Assembly (NCBI RefSeq): GCF_001277175.1
Contig: NZ_CP012257.1
Location: 2,542,001 to 2,606,000, forward strand
From: Cronobacter universalis NCTC 9529
GTDB lineage: Bacteria > Pseudomonadota > Gammaproteobacteria > Enterobacterales > Enterobacteriaceae
DNA length: 64,000 nucleotides
Reading direction: 5' to 3'
In this document: piece after piece, positions 1-9,717 of the stretch
Numbering within the stretch: position 1 is the first letter of the stretch
Layout of the letters: each line of letters starts with the position of its first letter
Made by a program: the position numbers and the translations under genes
Notes under the pieces: model-generated
Databases searched by the model: none
Seen by the model: only the letters and a program-made list of their open reading frames with translations
Told to the model about the DNA's origin: nothing

Positions 1-626
1 GCCTGCCGGATCAGGCGATTCTAAGCCTGTCGCCGGAGCGGTTTATCCGTCTGCACGACAGCGCCATCGAGACGCGCCCCATTAAAGGCACGCTGCCGCG
101 CTTGTCCAATCCCGAGGACGATGCCCGCCAGGCTTTAAGGCTCGCGAACTCGCCTAAAGATCGCGCCGAAAATCTTATGATTGTCGATCTGCTGCGTAAC
201 GACATTGGCCGCGTGGCGACGCCTGGCAGCGTCAAAGTGCCGGAGCTGTTTGTGGTCGAGCCGTTCCCGGCGGTGCATCATCTGGTCAGCACCATTACCG
301 CGACGCTGCCGCCGTCGCTTCACGCCACCGATCTCCTGCGCGCGAGCTTCCCCGGCGGCTCTATCACCGGCGCGCCCAAGGTGCGGGCGATGGAAATTAT
401 TGAGGAACTGGAGCCGCAGCGGCGCAACGCCTGGTGCGGCAGCATCGGTTATCTCAGCTTCTGCGGCGCGATGGACACCAGCATTACCATCCGCACGCTG
501 ACCGCCGACGGCGGCGCGCTGTACTGCTCTGCGGGCGGCGGCATCGTGGCGGACAGCGAGGAAGCGGCGGAATATCAGGAAACTTTTGATAAAGTTAACC
601 GTATCCTGCACGCATTAGAGAGGTGA
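1..626 (+). CDS. pabB: Aminodeoxychorismate synthase component I, C-terminal part
   Basis: PabB converts chorismate to 4-amino-4-deoxychorismate with ammonia supplied by PabA, the first step of p-aminobenzoate and folate synthesis in the cytosol. The reading frame is open from the first base of the window, so the 5' half of the gene lies outside it; about 207 codons remain of a protein usually near 450 residues. The visible part is the chorismate-binding domain. It has the PIKGT motif at about bases 78-92, whose lysine is the active-site residue in this family. It also has the glycine-rich [11 protein letters not shown] segment and the GSIGY and GGGIV motifs near the end. The stop overlaps the nudL ribosome-binding region, which suggests one transcript. 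Anthranilate synthase TrpE has the same fold, but the nudL-sdaA context fits pabB. Confidence 0.93.
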   Translation, partial: LPDQAILSLSPERFIRLHDSAIETRPIKGTLPRLSNPEDDARQALRLANSPKDRAENLMIVDLLRNDIGRVATPGSVKVPELFVVEPFPAVHHLVSTITATLPPSLHATDLLRASFPGGSITGAPKVRAMEIIEELEPQRRNAWCGSIGYLSFCGAMDTSITIRTLTADGGALYCSAGGGIVADSEEAAEYQETFDKVNRILHALER

Positions 627-628
627 CG

Positions 629-1207
629 ATGGAGAATAGCCCGCTGACGCTCGACCGGTTTTTATCGCGTTTCCAGCTTCTGCGCCCGCAGATGAGCCGT
701 TCCAGCCTGAATCAACGCCAGGCCGCGGTGCTGGTGCCGGTGGTGCGCCGCCCGGAACCGGGCCTGCTGCTGACGCAGCGCGCGGCCACGCTTCGCAAGC
801 ACGCGGGCCAGGTGGCCTTCCCCGGCGGCGCCGTCGATGCCACCGACGCCTCGCTAATCGCGGCGGCGCTGCGCGAGGCGCAGGAAGAAGTGGCTATCCC
901 GCCCGAGGCGGTGGAGGTTATCGGCGTGCTGCCGCCGGTCGACAGCGTGACCGGTTTTCAGGTGACGCCCGTGGTGGGCATTATCCCGCCGGATCTGCCG
1001 TATCACGCCAGTGAAGATGAAGTGGCGGCGGTCTTTGAGATGCCGCTTGCCGAGGCGCTGCGGCTCGGGCGCTATCACCCGCTCGACATCCACCGGCGCG
1101 GCAATCATCACCGCGTCTGGCTCTCCTGGTATCAGCACTATTTTGTCTGGGGCATGACCGCAGGCATTATTCGTGAGCTGGCGCTACAAATCGGCCACAA
1201 ACCCTGA
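629..1207 (+). CDS. nudL: Nudix hydrolase NudL (CoA pyrophosphatase type)
   Basis: This is a 192-residue Nudix hydrolase of the YeaB/NudL group; related enzymes cleave CoA and its derivatives into phosphopantetheine and 3',5'-ADP. The Nudix box is seen around residues 67-90: a GGAVD start followed by REAQEEV, the family REUXEEXG core. The preceding [13 protein letters not shown] stretch is the extra motif typical of CoA-type Nudix enzymes. I chose the ATG at 629 because AGAGG sits just upstream and the length then equals the E. coli protein. A GTG two codons earlier is also possible. The gene starts 2 bases after the pabB stop, so translation is probably coupled. The substrate is inferred from the family. 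Confidence 0.93.
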   Translation: MENSPLTLDRFLSRFQLLRPQMSRSSLNQRQAAVLVPVVRRPEPGLLLTQRAATLRKHAGQVAFPGGAVDATDASLIAAALREAQEEVAIPPEAVEVIGVLPPVDSVTGFQVTPVVGIIPPDLPYHASEDEVAAVFEMPLAEALRLGRYHPLDIHRRGNHHRVWLSWYQHYFVWGMTAGIIRELALQIGHKP

Positions 1208-1378
1208 CTATTATTGTGGGTGAAAAGTGGGATCCGCAGCACTTTATTAGGCGGCCTCGCCTTATTCATTAGTTTAATTCATGTGAATAGTTAACTGCGC
1301 AGCACAATAACCTTTTACACTATGCGCTGTTTTCACACCGTCATTTGCAACGCAGATGACTCTGTCAGGAGTTACCAC

Positions 1379-2743
1379 GTGATTAGTATATTCGACATGT
1401 TTAAGGTGGGCATTGGCCCCTCCTCTTCCCATACCGTAGGTCCGATGAAGGCCGGGAAGCAGTTCGTCGATGACCTGGTCGAAAAAGGATTATTGCAGGA
1501 CGTGACCCGCGTCGCGGTGGACGTCTACGGCTCGCTCTCATTGACCGGCAAAGGGCACCACACCGACATCGCCATTATTATGGGCCTGGCGGGCAACGAA
1601 CCCGCCACGGTGGATATCGACGCCATACCTGCGTTTATCCGTGATGTCGAAACCCGCGGTCGCCTGCTGCTCGCGCAGGGCGCTCATGAAGTGGATTTCC
1701 CGAAAGATAACGGGATGCGTTTTCAGAGCGACAATCTGCCGCTGCATGAAAACGGCATGACCATTCACGCTTACAGCGGCGAGAAAGAGATCTACAGCAA
1801 AACCTATTACTCCATCGGCGGCGGCTTTATCGTCGACGAAGAGCATTTCGGCAAAACCGCCAGCAATGAAGTGAGCGTGCCGTATCCGTTCCATTCCGCC
1901 AAAGATCTGCTGGCCCATTGCAAAGAGACCGGCCTGTCGCTCTCCGGCCTGGTGATGAAAAACGAGCTGGCGCTGCACAGCAAAAAAGAGATTGAAGACT
2001 ATTTCGCCGATGTCTGGCAGACCATGCGCGCCTGTATCGATCGCGGGATGAATACCGAGGGCGTGCTGCCGGGCCCGCTGCGCGTACCGCGTCGCGCCTC
2101 CGCGCTGCGCCGCATGCTGGTTTCCAGCGATAAGCTCTCCAACGATCCGATGATCGTGGTCGACTGGGTGAACATGTTTGCGCTTGCCGTGAACGAAGAG
2201 AACGCCGCGGGCGGCCGTGTGGTTACCGCGCCGACCAACGGCGCGTGCGGCATCGTACCGGCGGTTCTGGCCTACTATGATCACTTTATTGAATCGGTAA
2301 GTCCGGATATCTACATTCGCTACTTCCTGGCGGCGGGCGCTATCGGCGCGCTGTACAAAATGAACGCCTCTATTTCCGGCGCCGAAGTGGGCTGCCAGGG
2401 TGAAGTGGGTGTCGCCTGCTCAATGGCGGCGGCGGGCCTGGCGGAGCTGCTGGGCGCGAGCCCGGAGCAGGTCTGCGTGGCGGCGGAAATCGGTATGGAA
2501 CATAACCTGGGCCTTACCTGCGATCCGGTCGCAGGCCAGGTGCAGGTGCCGTGCATCGAGCGTAACGCCATTGCCTCCGTGAAGGCGATTAACGCCGCGC
2601 GTATGGCGATGCGACGCACCAGCGAGCCGCGCGTCTCGCTCGATAAAGTCATCGAGACCATGTATGAAACCGGCAAAGATATGAACGCCAAATACCGTGA
2701 AACCTCACGCGGCGGCCTGGCCATTAAGGTCCAGTGCGATTAA
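1379..2743 (+). CDS. sdaA: L-serine dehydratase 1
   Basis: SdaA deaminates L-serine to pyruvate and ammonia in the cytosol using an oxygen-sensitive [4Fe-4S] cluster. The 454-residue product is near-identical to E. coli SdaA. The N-terminal half holds the GIGPSSSHTVGPMKAG signature. The C-terminal catalytic half holds the conserved cysteines in GCQGEVGVACS and LTCDPVAGQVQVPC that bind the cluster. The start is a GTG at 1379 preceded by AGGAG with an 8-base spacer; upstream in-frame codons lack a comparable ribosome site. The gene stands alone, with 171 bases of upstream DNA and a strong terminator after the stop. Confidence 0.96.
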   Translation: MISIFDMFKVGIGPSSSHTVGPMKAGKQFVDDLVEKGLLQDVTRVAVDVYGSLSLTGKGHHTDIAIIMGLAGNEPATVDIDAIPAFIRDVETRGRLLLAQGAHEVDFPKDNGMRFQSDNLPLHENGMTIHAYSGEKEIYSKTYYSIGGGFIVDEEHFGKTASNEVSVPYPFHSAKDLLAHCKETGLSLSGLVMKNELALHSKKEIEDYFADVWQTMRACIDRGMNTEGVLPGPLRVPRRASALRRMLVSSDKLSNDPMIVVDWVNMFALAVNEENAAGGRVVTAPTNGACGIVPAVLAYYDHFIESVSPDIYIRYFLAAGAIGALYKMNASISGAEVGCQGEVGVACSMAAAGLAELLGASPEQVCVAAEIGMEHNLGLTCDPVAGQVQVPCIERNAIASVKAINAARMAMRRTSEPRVSLDKVIETMYETGKDMNAKYRETSRGGLAIKVQCD

Positions 2744-2751
2744 TGCCTTAG

Positions 2752-2777
2752 AGCGCCGCCCTCGCGGCGCTTTTTTT
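2752..2777 (+). terminator. Rho-independent terminator after sdaA
   Basis: A GC-rich hairpin with arms AGCGCCGC and GCGGCGCT and a four-base loop is followed by seven T residues, 8 bases after the sdaA stop. Confidence 0.88.
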
Positions 2778-2873
2778 ATCCCCGCCCGCCTTTTATTTCT
2801 CCCGTCGCGTCAACGCCCACTACACTCTTAACATTCGCCTTCATAACTCAGATGAGTCTGAGAGACCGAGCCT

Positions 2874-4472
2874 ATGCAAAAAGCGCAGCGCATTATCCGG
2901 GCTTACCGCCGTCGGCGGTTGATCCTCTGTTTTGCCCTCGCCCTTCTGACGTTACTGGTGACGCTGGGAATACGCTATCTTGCCGACCGCAAACAGTATC
3001 AGCACGACACCACGCGCTACGCCTCGCGCGCGGTGGAAACGATTGAAGAGCTGCTGGTGCCGCTCGACGCCGCACGTACCGCGCTGCTGCCGCTGGTAGG
3101 CGTGCCATGCCTGCAGGTGCACCGCCAGTTGCGGGAGATGGCCGCCAGCCTGCAGACGGTGCGATCCATTGCGCTGGTTAATGACGGCATCCTCTATTGC
3201 TCCAGCATTTTCGGCGAGCGCAACGTGCCGGTGCATCAGTTGCAGCCCCATTTGCCTTCCCCAACGCCCCTGATGCGCCTCTCGCGCGACAGCTCGCTGA
3301 TTAAAGGCAGTCCGGTGCTGATCCTCTGGACGCCCTCTCTCGACAGCGGCGAATCAGGTGTGTTACAGGCGGTCAACATTGAGTTTATCGCCAGCCTTTT
3401 GCTCAATCCGCACCCGCCCGTTATCGAGCATGTGCTGTTCGACGTGGCGGGCAAACATCTGGAATATGGCCGCGGCCTGACGGAAACGGCGCACGCGAGT
3501 AACGGGCTGACGCAATATCAGCAAACGTCAGAACGCTACCCGTTCTCCGTGACGCTGCTGGGGCCCTCGCCGGACGCGCTGGCGCTGAAAAATCTGCCGG
3601 GCCAGCTACCGCTTGCTGTACTGCTGAGCCTGCTGATTGGCTATATCGCCTGGCTTGCGACCGCCCGACGCATGAGTTTCTCCTGGGAGATCAACCTCGG
3701 TATCGCCAACAATGAGTTTGAAGTCTACTGCCAGCCGCTGGTAAGCGGTAAAACCGGCGAATGCACCGGAGCGGAGCTGCTGCTGCGCTGGAACAATCCG
3801 CGCCTCGGGCCGATTGCGCCGGATGTGTTTATCCCGCTTGCCGAACAGCTTAAGCTGATTAACGCGCTAACGCGGTATGTGCTGATAAAAACCGTCGCGC
3901 AGCGTCACTATTTCCCGGCATCCGCCGATTTTCATATCGGGGTGAATATCGCCGCCAGCCATTTTCAGGGGGGCGTGATTATTGACGATCTGAAGCGCTA
4001 CTGGTATCCGTCGCGCCCGGTTCAGCCGCTGTTTCTGGAGCTTACCGAACGCGACGCGCTGCCGGAGGTGGATTATCGCGTGGCTCACGATTTGCGCCAG
4101 CTCGGCGTGAAACTGGCGATCGACGATTTCGGCACCGGCCAAAGTTCGCTCTCCTATCTCGAAACGCTCAGCCCTGACGTGCTCAAAATGGATAAACGCT
4201 TTACGGCGGCTATCGGCACCGACGCGGTGAACTCGACCGTCACGGACATTATTATCGCGATGGCGAGAAGGCTGAAAATTGAACTGGTGGCGGAAGGCGT
4301 GGAAACCGAAGAGCAGGCCGCGTATTTGTGCCGCCTCGGCGTGCCAGTATTGCAGGGGTATTTATTCGCGCGCCCGATGCCGCTCAGCGAGCTGCCGCAG
4401 TGGCTGGAGCAACGGCGCGCCCATCCGGGCACGCCGTTCTGGCGCCGGCGTCTTCCGGCGCCGATGGTCTGA
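2874..4472 (+). CDS. pdeD: Membrane c-di-GMP phosphodiesterase (CSS-EAL), PdeD
   Basis: This 532-residue protein hydrolyses cyclic di-GMP and so favours motility over biofilm; it matches E. coli YoaD/PdeD in length. An N-terminal membrane helix (about residues 19-37) is followed by a periplasmic CSS-motif domain with conserved cysteines (PCLQ and YCSS). A second helix lies at about residues 243-262, and a cytoplasmic EAL domain runs from about 265 to the end. The EAL signature reads ELL here (GAELLLRW). The other catalytic elements, LELTERD, IDDFGTG and the late VAEGVET, are intact, so it is probably active. CSS domains in this family sense periplasmic redox state through a disulfide. It ends 3 bases before the convergent yoaE stop, with no terminator between them. 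Confidence 0.93.
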   Translation: MQKAQRIIRAYRRRRLILCFALALLTLLVTLGIRYLADRKQYQHDTTRYASRAVETIEELLVPLDAARTALLPLVGVPCLQVHRQLREMAASLQTVRSIALVNDGILYCSSIFGERNVPVHQLQPHLPSPTPLMRLSRDSSLIKGSPVLILWTPSLDSGESGVLQAVNIEFIASLLLNPHPPVIEHVLFDVAGKHLEYGRGLTETAHASNGLTQYQQTSERYPFSVTLLGPSPDALALKNLPGQLPLAVLLSLLIGYIAWLATARRMSFSWEINLGIANNEFEVYCQPLVSGKTGECTGAELLLRWNNPRLGPIAPDVFIPLAEQLKLINALTRYVLIKTVAQRHYFPASADFHIGVNIAASHFQGGVIIDDLKRYWYPSRPVQPLFLELTERDALPEVDYRVAHDLRQLGVKLAIDDFGTGQSSLSYLETLSPDVLKMDKRFTAAIGTDAVNSTVTDIIIAMARRLKIELVAEGVETEEQAAYLCRLGVPVLQGYLFARPMPLSELPQWLEQRRAHPGTPFWRRRLPAPMV

Positions 4473-4475
4473 CGG

Positions 4476-6035
4476 TTACTCTTCTTCGTCGTGGTGCGGT
4501 GTGTCTTTCACTACCCGCACCAGATCGACGCGGTAAGGGTTAGCCTCGACGATAGTAATACGCAGCGGCGGCATCGCCAGTTCATCGCCCACGCACGGGA
4601 TCTGTCCGTTAATGGCGATAACCAGCCCGGCGACCGTGGCGATATCCTCTTCGTCGTTAACCAGCGACGGGAGATCGAGCGTCTGTTGCAGCGCATGGAG
4701 GTCGGTCGACCCTTTCACCAGCCAGCCGTCGCCGTCGTGAACGATTTCCGGCGTTTCGTCGGCGTCCGGGAATTCACCGGCGATAGCTTCCAGCACGTCC
4801 AGCGGCGTCACCAGCCCCTGCACCACGCCAAACTCGTTATTAACGATAACGAAGCTGCCGCGGGCGCGGCGCAGCACGCCGAGCAGGTTGATCGGATCCA
4901 GCGTCTCCGGCACCACAATCACCGGCGTCGCCGAGGCGATAGCTGCGACGTCCACGCCCTCTTCCAGCGCCATTAACAGCTCTTTGGCGCGCACCACGCC
5001 GATGATTTCATCGAGCTCGCCACGGCACACCGGGAACAGGCTGTGCGGTGAGGACAATAACTGCTCGCGGATCTCATCCACGCTGCGGTTGGCGTCCACC
5101 CAGCTGATTTCGCCGCGCGGCGTCATGATGCTGCGAAGCGAGCGGGACGCCAGCGTCAGCACGCCGTTGATCATGTAACGCTCTTCTTCCGCAAACGCCT
5201 CGTCATGCACCGGCACTACGGTGTGATGCTCGGTTTCACTGACCGGCGCGGGACGGCGACGATTGCCCATCAGACGCAAAATCGCCTCCGCCGTACGCGC
5301 GCGCAGCGGCAGGTTCGACTGATGCTTCAGGAAGTTGCGGCGCGCCACCTGGTTGAAGAACTCGATGATGATAGAGAAACCGATCGCCGCGTAGAGGTAG
5401 CCTTTCGGAATATGGAAACCGAAGCCTTCCGCCACAAGACTCAGACCAATCATCAGCAGGAAGCTCAGACAGAGCACCACGACCGTCGGGTGCGCGTTAA
5501 CGAAGTTGGTCAGCGGCTTCGAGGCGAGCAGCATCACGCCCATCGCAATCACCACCGCGGCCATCATTACCGGCAGATGGTTCACCATGCCTACCGCCGT
5601 AATCACGGCGTCCAGCGAGAAGACGGCGTCCAGCACCACAATCTGCGCGACGACGACCCAGAAGCTGGCGTAGCCTTTGCCGTGGCTGTCGTTATGCTGG
5701 CGGTTTTCCAGCCGTTCATGGAGCTCTGTCGTGGCCTTGAACAGCAGGAACAGGCCGCCGAGCAGCATGATCAAATCACGGCCGGAGAAGCTCAGTTCCC
5801 ACACGGTGAAGAGCGGACGGGTAAGCGTCACCATCCAGGAGATCAGCGACAACAGACCCAGACGCATCACCAGCGCCAGGGATAAACCAATCAAACGCGC
5901 TTTATCGCGCTGCTTTGGCGGCAGTTTGTCCGCGAGAATGGCGATAAACACCAGGTTGTCGATGCCGAGAACGATCTCCAGCACCACCAGCGTTAATAAG
6001 CCCACCCAAATCGAGGGGTCCATTAAGAATTCCAT
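4476..6035 (-). CDS. yoaE: TerC-family membrane protein with CBS and CorC/HlyC domains (YoaE)
   Basis: The 519-residue protein has an N-terminal TerC-like membrane domain (about residues 10-235, seven predicted helices). It includes the conserved acidic segments [13 protein letters not shown] and [15 protein letters not shown]-domain pair (about 300-420) and a C-terminal CorC/HlyC transporter-associated domain (about 430-510) follow. Related TerC proteins in other bacteria are linked to manganese handling; the exact function of this one is not established, and its place near the mntP region is only suggestive. The ATG at 6035 has GGAGC upstream. A 460-base divergent gap separates it from manX. 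Confidence 0.9.
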   Translation of the reverse strand: MEFLMDPSIWVGLLTLVVLEIVLGIDNLVFIAILADKLPPKQRDKARLIGLSLALVMRLGLLSLISWMVTLTRPLFTVWELSFSGRDLIMLLGGLFLLFKATTELHERLENRQHNDSHGKGYASFWVVVAQIVVLDAVFSLDAVITAVGMVNHLPVMMAAVVIAMGVMLLASKPLTNFVNAHPTVVVLCLSFLLMIGLSLVAEGFGFHIPKGYLYAAIGFSIIIEFFNQVARRNFLKHQSNLPLRARTAEAILRLMGNRRRPAPVSETEHHTVVPVHDEAFAEEERYMINGVLTLASRSLRSIMTPRGEISWVDANRSVDEIREQLLSSPHSLFPVCRGELDEIIGVVRAKELLMALEEGVDVAAIASATPVIVVPETLDPINLLGVLRRARGSFVIVNNEFGVVQGLVTPLDVLEAIAGEFPDADETPEIVHDGDGWLVKGSTDLHALQQTLDLPSLVNDEEDIATVAGLVIAINGQIPCVGDELAMPPLRITIVEANPYRVDLVRVVKDTPHHDEEE

Positions 6036-6343
6036 AACAGGCTCCTGCGCAAGGAATGACTAAACGGCACCCCAACGATGTCGGGCGCTTTGATATGATT
6101 TATCAGTGAGTTAAGGCGAAAGCCTTGTGAAATGGCGGCTGATGAAAGCCTGGAAACGAAAAGACGTCGGTGACGGTCCATACGGTGGGCTGCTGCCCGC
6201 TACTCCTGTTAGTTAATCGGAAATGTACCTTAACAAAGCGTAATAGCCTTTGGCAAAGATTTACCAGAATTTGCAATCGGTCTGACATAAAAAACGCGCA
6301 TATTTTGCGCTTACGCCGAATGCCTTGTTTTGAAGGCAAAATT

Positions 6344-6359
6344 ACTGACCTTCATCACA
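6344..6359. promoter_or_regulatory. Candidate CRP site upstream of manX
   Basis: The 16-mer ACTGACCTTCATCACA fits the CRP core TGTGA-N6-TCACA with a perfect right arm and three of five bases in the left arm. It lies about 140 bases upstream of the manX start, next to a candidate Mlc operator. CRP-dependent manXYZ expression is known in E. coli; the assignment here is inferred from pattern. Confidence 0.45.
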
Positions 6360-6362
6360 TAC

Positions 6363-6389
6363 ATTATTTTTTCGCCTTCTAAAATAAAT
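6363..6389. promoter_or_regulatory. Candidate Mlc (DgsA) operator upstream of manX
   Basis: An AT-rich inverted repeat has arms ATTATTTT and AAAATAAAT around a TTCGCCTTCT centre, resembling the TTATTTT...AAATAA pattern of Mlc operators at PTS genes. Mlc represses manXYZ in E. coli until glucose or mannose transport titrates it to the membrane. Spacing was judged by eye. Confidence 0.45.
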
Positions 6390-6497
6390 CGTGCTTAGGT
6401 TCTGAAAGCTTACAAATCCTTATCTGAATCGATTCGATAAGCGAATCACTGTTAGCGGTGCCTGTAAAGGCATTGACGATAACCACGGAGGTAGCAA

Positions 6498-7460
6498 GTG
6501 ACCATTGCTATTGTCATAGGCACGCATGGCTGGGCGGCCGAACAACTGCTCAAAACAGCGGAAATGCTGTTGGGCGAGCAGGAGAATGTCGGCTGGATCG
6601 ATTTCGTGCCCGGCGAAAATGCGGAAACCTTGATCGAAAAATATAACGCGCAGCTTGAGAAACTGGACACCAGCAAAGGCGTTCTCTTTCTGGTGGATAC
6701 CTGGGGCGGCAGTCCGTTCAACGCGGCGAGCCGCATTGTGGTGGACAAGCCCAACTATGAAGTCGTCGCCGGGGTGAATATCCCGATGCTCGTCGAAACC
6801 TTAATGGCGCGCGACGACGATCCGGCTTACGATGAACTGATAGCGATTGCCGTTGAGACCGGACGCGAAGGCGTGAAAGCGCTGAAAGCCAAACCCGTTG
6901 AAAAAGCGGCTCCCGCCGCCCCCGCCCCGAAAGCGGCGGCGCCTGCCAGACCTATGGGGCCCAACGACTATATGGTCATCGGCCTCGCTCGTATCGACGA
7001 CCGTCTGATTCACGGCCAGGTCGCCACCCGCTGGACCAAAGAGACCAACGTTTCGCGCATTATCGTGGTGAGCGATGAAGTCGCCGCCGACAACGTGCGT
7101 AAAACGCTGCTCACTCAGGTGGCTCCGCCAGGCGTCACCGCGCATGTGGTGGATGTCGCCAAAATGATCCGCGTTTATAACAACCCGAAATACGCGGGCG
7201 AGCGCGTGATGCTGCTGTTCACCAACCCGACTGATGTTGAGCGCATCGTGGAAGCCGGCGTCAAAATCACCTCCGTCAATATCGGCGGGATGGCCTACCG
7301 TCAGGGCAAAACCCAGGTGAACAACGCGGTCTCTGTCGATGAGAAAGATATCGAGGCCTTTAAGAAACTCAACGCGCGCGGCATTGAACTGGAAGTGCGT
7401 AAAGTCTCTAACGACCCACGTTTAAAAATGATGGATTTAATCAGCAAAGCCACGAAATAA
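6498..7460 (+). CDS. manX: Mannose PTS EIIAB component ManX
   Basis: ManX is the cytosolic phosphocarrier of the mannose/glucose/glucosamine phosphotransferase system, passing phosphate from HPr to the sugar. The 320-residue protein has an EIIA domain (about 1-135) with the phospho-histidine in GTHGWAA at residue 10. An alanine/proline-rich hinge (about 136-155) leads to an EIIB domain with its phospho-histidine in DDRLIHGQV (about residue 172). The start is GTG at 6498, with GGAGGTAGCAA directly upstream. It is the first gene of manXYZ, 64 bases from manY. CRP- and Mlc-like sites lie upstream. Confidence 0.96.
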   Translation: MTIAIVIGTHGWAAEQLLKTAEMLLGEQENVGWIDFVPGENAETLIEKYNAQLEKLDTSKGVLFLVDTWGGSPFNAASRIVVDKPNYEVVAGVNIPMLVETLMARDDDPAYDELIAIAVETGREGVKALKAKPVEKAAPAAPAPKAAAPARPMGPNDYMVIGLARIDDRLIHGQVATRWTKETNVSRIIVVSDEVAADNVRKTLLTQVAPPGVTAHVVDVAKMIRVYNNPKYAGERVMLLFTNPTDVERIVEAGVKITSVNIGGMAYRQGKTQVNNAVSVDEKDIEAFKKLNARGIELEVRKVSNDPRLKMMDLISKATK

Positions 7461-7524
7461 GGGCATTGCGGATCCACGATTACTCAGAATTTACACGTAA
7501 GCTTGATATCACAGGAGAAGTACA

Positions 7525-8325
7525 ATGGAGATTACCACTCTTCAGATTGTGCTGGTGTTCATCGTCGCCTGTATCGCGGGTATGGAATCGGTGCTTGATG
7601 AATTTCAGTTCCACCGCCCGCTGGTGGCCTGTACCCTGGTCGGGGCCGTACTGGGGGATATGAAAACCGGCATCATCATCGGCGGTACGCTGGAGATGAT
7701 AGCGCTCGGCTGGATGAACATCGGTGCCGCCGTGGCGCCTGACGCCGCGCTGGCGTCGATTATCTCGACCATTCTGGTTATCGCCGGGCACCAGAGCATC
7801 GGCGCCGGTATCGCGCTGGCGATTCCGCTGGCCGCCGCAGGCCAGGTGCTGACCATCATCGTGCGTACCATTACCGTCGGCTTCCAGCACGCGGCGGATA
7901 AGGCGGCGCAAAACGGCAACCTCACCGCGCTGTCCTGGATCCATGTTTCGTCGCTGTTCTTACAGGCGATGCGTATCGCTATTCCGGCGGTTATCGTGGC
8001 GATTTCCGTCGGCACCAGCGAAGTACAGAGCATGCTTAGCGCGATCCCGCAAGTCGTGACCGGCGGCCTTAACATCGCAGGCGGCATGATTGTGGTGGTC
8101 GGTTACGCGATGGTCATCAACATGATGCGCGCTGGCTACCTGATGCCGTTCTTCTATCTCGGCTTCGTTACCGCCGCCTTCACCAATTTCAACCTCGTGG
8201 CGCTGGGCGTCATCGGCGCCGTTATGGCGGTGCTCTATATCCAGCTGAGCCCGAAATATAACCGCTCCGCAGCGGCGCCCGCGCACACTGCTGGCGCGAA
8301 CGATCTTGATAACGAACTGGATTAA
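7525..8325 (+). CDS. manY: Mannose PTS EIIC component ManY
   Basis: ManY is the inner-membrane EIIC subunit that, with ManZ, forms the sugar channel of the mannose PTS. The 266-residue sequence is hydrophobic throughout, with repeated predicted helices. It carries the family segments GMESVLDEFQFHRPL near the N-terminus and GMIVVVGYAMVINMM near residue 195. An ACAGGAGAAG ribosome site precedes the ATG. It sits between manX and manZ, 12 bases before the chosen manZ start, consistent with one operon. Confidence 0.96.
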   Translation: MEITTLQIVLVFIVACIAGMESVLDEFQFHRPLVACTLVGAVLGDMKTGIIIGGTLEMIALGWMNIGAAVAPDAALASIISTILVIAGHQSIGAGIALAIPLAAAGQVLTIIVRTITVGFQHAADKAAQNGNLTALSWIHVSSLFLQAMRIAIPAVIVAISVGTSEVQSMLSAIPQVVTGGLNIAGGMIVVVGYAMVINMMRAGYLMPFFYLGFVTAAFTNFNLVALGVIGAVMAVLYIQLSPKYNRSAAAPAHTAGANDLDNELD

Positions 8326-8337
8326 CAGGTGAGCGAC

Positions 8338-9189
8338 ATGGTTGATATGACTAAAACAACTGGTGAGAAAAAACTGACCCCAGGCGATGTGCGCGGCGTG
8401 TTTATCCGCTCTAACCTCTTCCAGGGATCGTGGAACTTTGAACGTATGCAGGCGCTCGGCTTCTGCTTCTCGATGATACCGGCGATTCGCCGCCTGTACC
8501 CTGAGAACAACGAGGCGCGTCGTCAGGCCATTAAACGCCACCTGGAGTTTTTCAACACGCATCCGTACGTGGCAGCGCCAGTGCTCGGCGTCACGCTGGC
8601 CATGGAAGAGCAACGCGCGAACGGCGCGGAGATCGACGACGGCGCGATTAACGGCATTAAAGTGGGCCTGATGGGGCCGCTGGCAGGCGTCGGCGACCCG
8701 ATTTTCTGGGGTACGGTGCGTCCGGTGTTCGCGGCGCTCGGCGCGGGCATCGCCATGAGCGGCAGCCTGCTCGGCCCGCTGCTGTTCTTCGTGCTGTTTA
8801 ACCTGGTGCGTCTCGCCACGCGCTATTACGGCGTGGCGTATGGCTACCGTAAAGGCGTCGATATCGTGAAAGATATGGGCGGCGGCTTCCTGCAAAAACT
8901 GACCGAGGGGGCGTCAATTCTCGGCCTGTTTGTGATGGGGGCGTTGGTTAACAAATGGACGCACGTTAACATTCCGCTGGTGGTGTCGCGTATTACCGAC
9001 CCGAGCGGCGCGGAAAAAGTCACGACAGTGCAGACGATCCTTGATCAGCTGATGCCGGGCCTGGTGCCGCTGCTGCTGACCTTCGCGTGCATGTGGTTGC
9101 TTCGTAAAAAAGTGAACCCGCTGTGGATTATCGTGGGGTTCTTCGTAATTGGTATCGCCGGTTACGCGGTCGGCCTGCTCGGCCAGTAA
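8338..9189 (+). CDS. manZ: Mannose PTS EIID component ManZ
   Basis: ManZ is the second membrane subunit (EIID) of the mannose PTS, also exploited by phage lambda and class IIa bacteriocins in related systems. The 283-residue protein has the conserved FQGSWNFERMQ segment at about residues 28-38. It also has the GLMGPLAGVGDPIFWGTVRP segment at about 109-128, and a hydrophobic C-terminus. The ATG at 8338 has AGGTGAGCGAC upstream and gives the E. coli length; a GTG at 8329 is the alternative. A terminator follows the stop. Confidence 0.95.
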   Translation: MVDMTKTTGEKKLTPGDVRGVFIRSNLFQGSWNFERMQALGFCFSMIPAIRRLYPENNEARRQAIKRHLEFFNTHPYVAAPVLGVTLAMEEQRANGAEIDDGAINGIKVGLMGPLAGVGDPIFWGTVRPVFAALGAGIAMSGSLLGPLLFFVLFNLVRLATRYYGVAYGYRKGVDIVKDMGGGFLQKLTEGASILGLFVMGALVNKWTHVNIPLVVSRITDPSGAEKVTTVQTILDQLMPGLVPLLLTFACMWLLRKKVNPLWIIVGFFVIGIAGYAVGLLGQ

Positions 9190-9203
9190 CGGTAAATGTA
9201 ATG

Positions 9204-9233
9204 CGCCGGGGGCCCGTGGCTCCCGGCTTTTTT
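9204..9233 (+). terminator. Rho-independent terminator after manXYZ
   Basis: A hairpin with GCCGGG and CCCGGC arms is followed by six T residues, 15 bases past the manZ stop and just before yobD. It should end the man operon transcript. Confidence 0.8.
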
Positions 9234-9249
9234 ATTTAAGGGAGACGGC

Positions 9250-9708
9250 ATGACGCTGACTGATGGAGTGCTGGTCATTTTGATTATCGCGCTGCTGGGC
9301 TGGGCCATTTATGACCAGTGGGGAACCGAGCGTCGCCACGGGAAGACATTGCTGCGGGTGGCGCTGCTCAGACGCGGGCGCGCCGACAGCCTGATCTTCA
9401 CAGGTCTGGTCGCCATTCTTATCTGGCAGAACATCGCCTCGCACGGCGCGCTGCTCACCACCTGGCTGCTGGGCGCGCTGGCGTTAGTCGCGATTTATCT
9501 TTTCTGGATCAGAGAGCCGCAAATACGCTTTAAGCGCGAAGGCTTTTTCTTTGTCGGCGGCTGGGTGAAATATAACCACATTAAAGCGATGAATTTATCC
9601 GAAGATGGCGTTCTGGTCATGCAATTAGCCAGACGTCGGTTGCTTATTCGCGTTAAGAATATCGACGACTTGGAGAAAATTTATCAGTTTATGATTAACA
9701 ATCAATAG
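9250..9708 (+). CDS. yobD: DUF986 inner-membrane protein YobD
   Basis: A 152-residue membrane protein matching E. coli YobD in length and pattern. An N-terminal helix (about residues 6-20) and two further helices (about 46-88) lie before a cytosolic C-terminal part. That part carries the family stretch [16 protein letters not shown] followed by [17 protein letters not shown]. Function is unknown. It lies between manXYZ and the mntP control region. The AAGGGAGAC site 4 bases upstream supports the start. MntR-like boxes begin 10 bases after its stop. Confidence 0.9.
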   Translation: MTLTDGVLVILIIALLGWAIYDQWGTERRHGKTLLRVALLRRGRADSLIFTGLVAILIWQNIASHGALLTTWLLGALALVAIYLFWIREPQIRFKREGFFFVGGWVKYNHIKAMNLSEDGVLVMQLARRRLLIRVKNIDDLEKIYQFMINNQ

Positions 9709-9717
9709 GTTAAAAAT

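Larger units (their letters stand above)
6036..6497. other. Divergent intergenic region between yoaE and manX
   Basis: No gene is supported in these 462 bases. The half next to manX carries CRP-like and Mlc-like operators (listed separately). The half next to yoaE would form a long leader on the minus strand containing a GGAGTAGC segment and a small GGGC/GCCC hairpin near 6185-6215, but no complete known riboswitch could be recognised. One open frame on the minus strand (6103-6339) has no ribosome site and no recognisable protein features. Confidence 0.6.

Noticed and set aside
6103..6339. A 78-codon minus-strand frame between yoaE and manX
   Set aside because: No ribosome site, no recognisable domain, and it lies where leaders and operators are expected.
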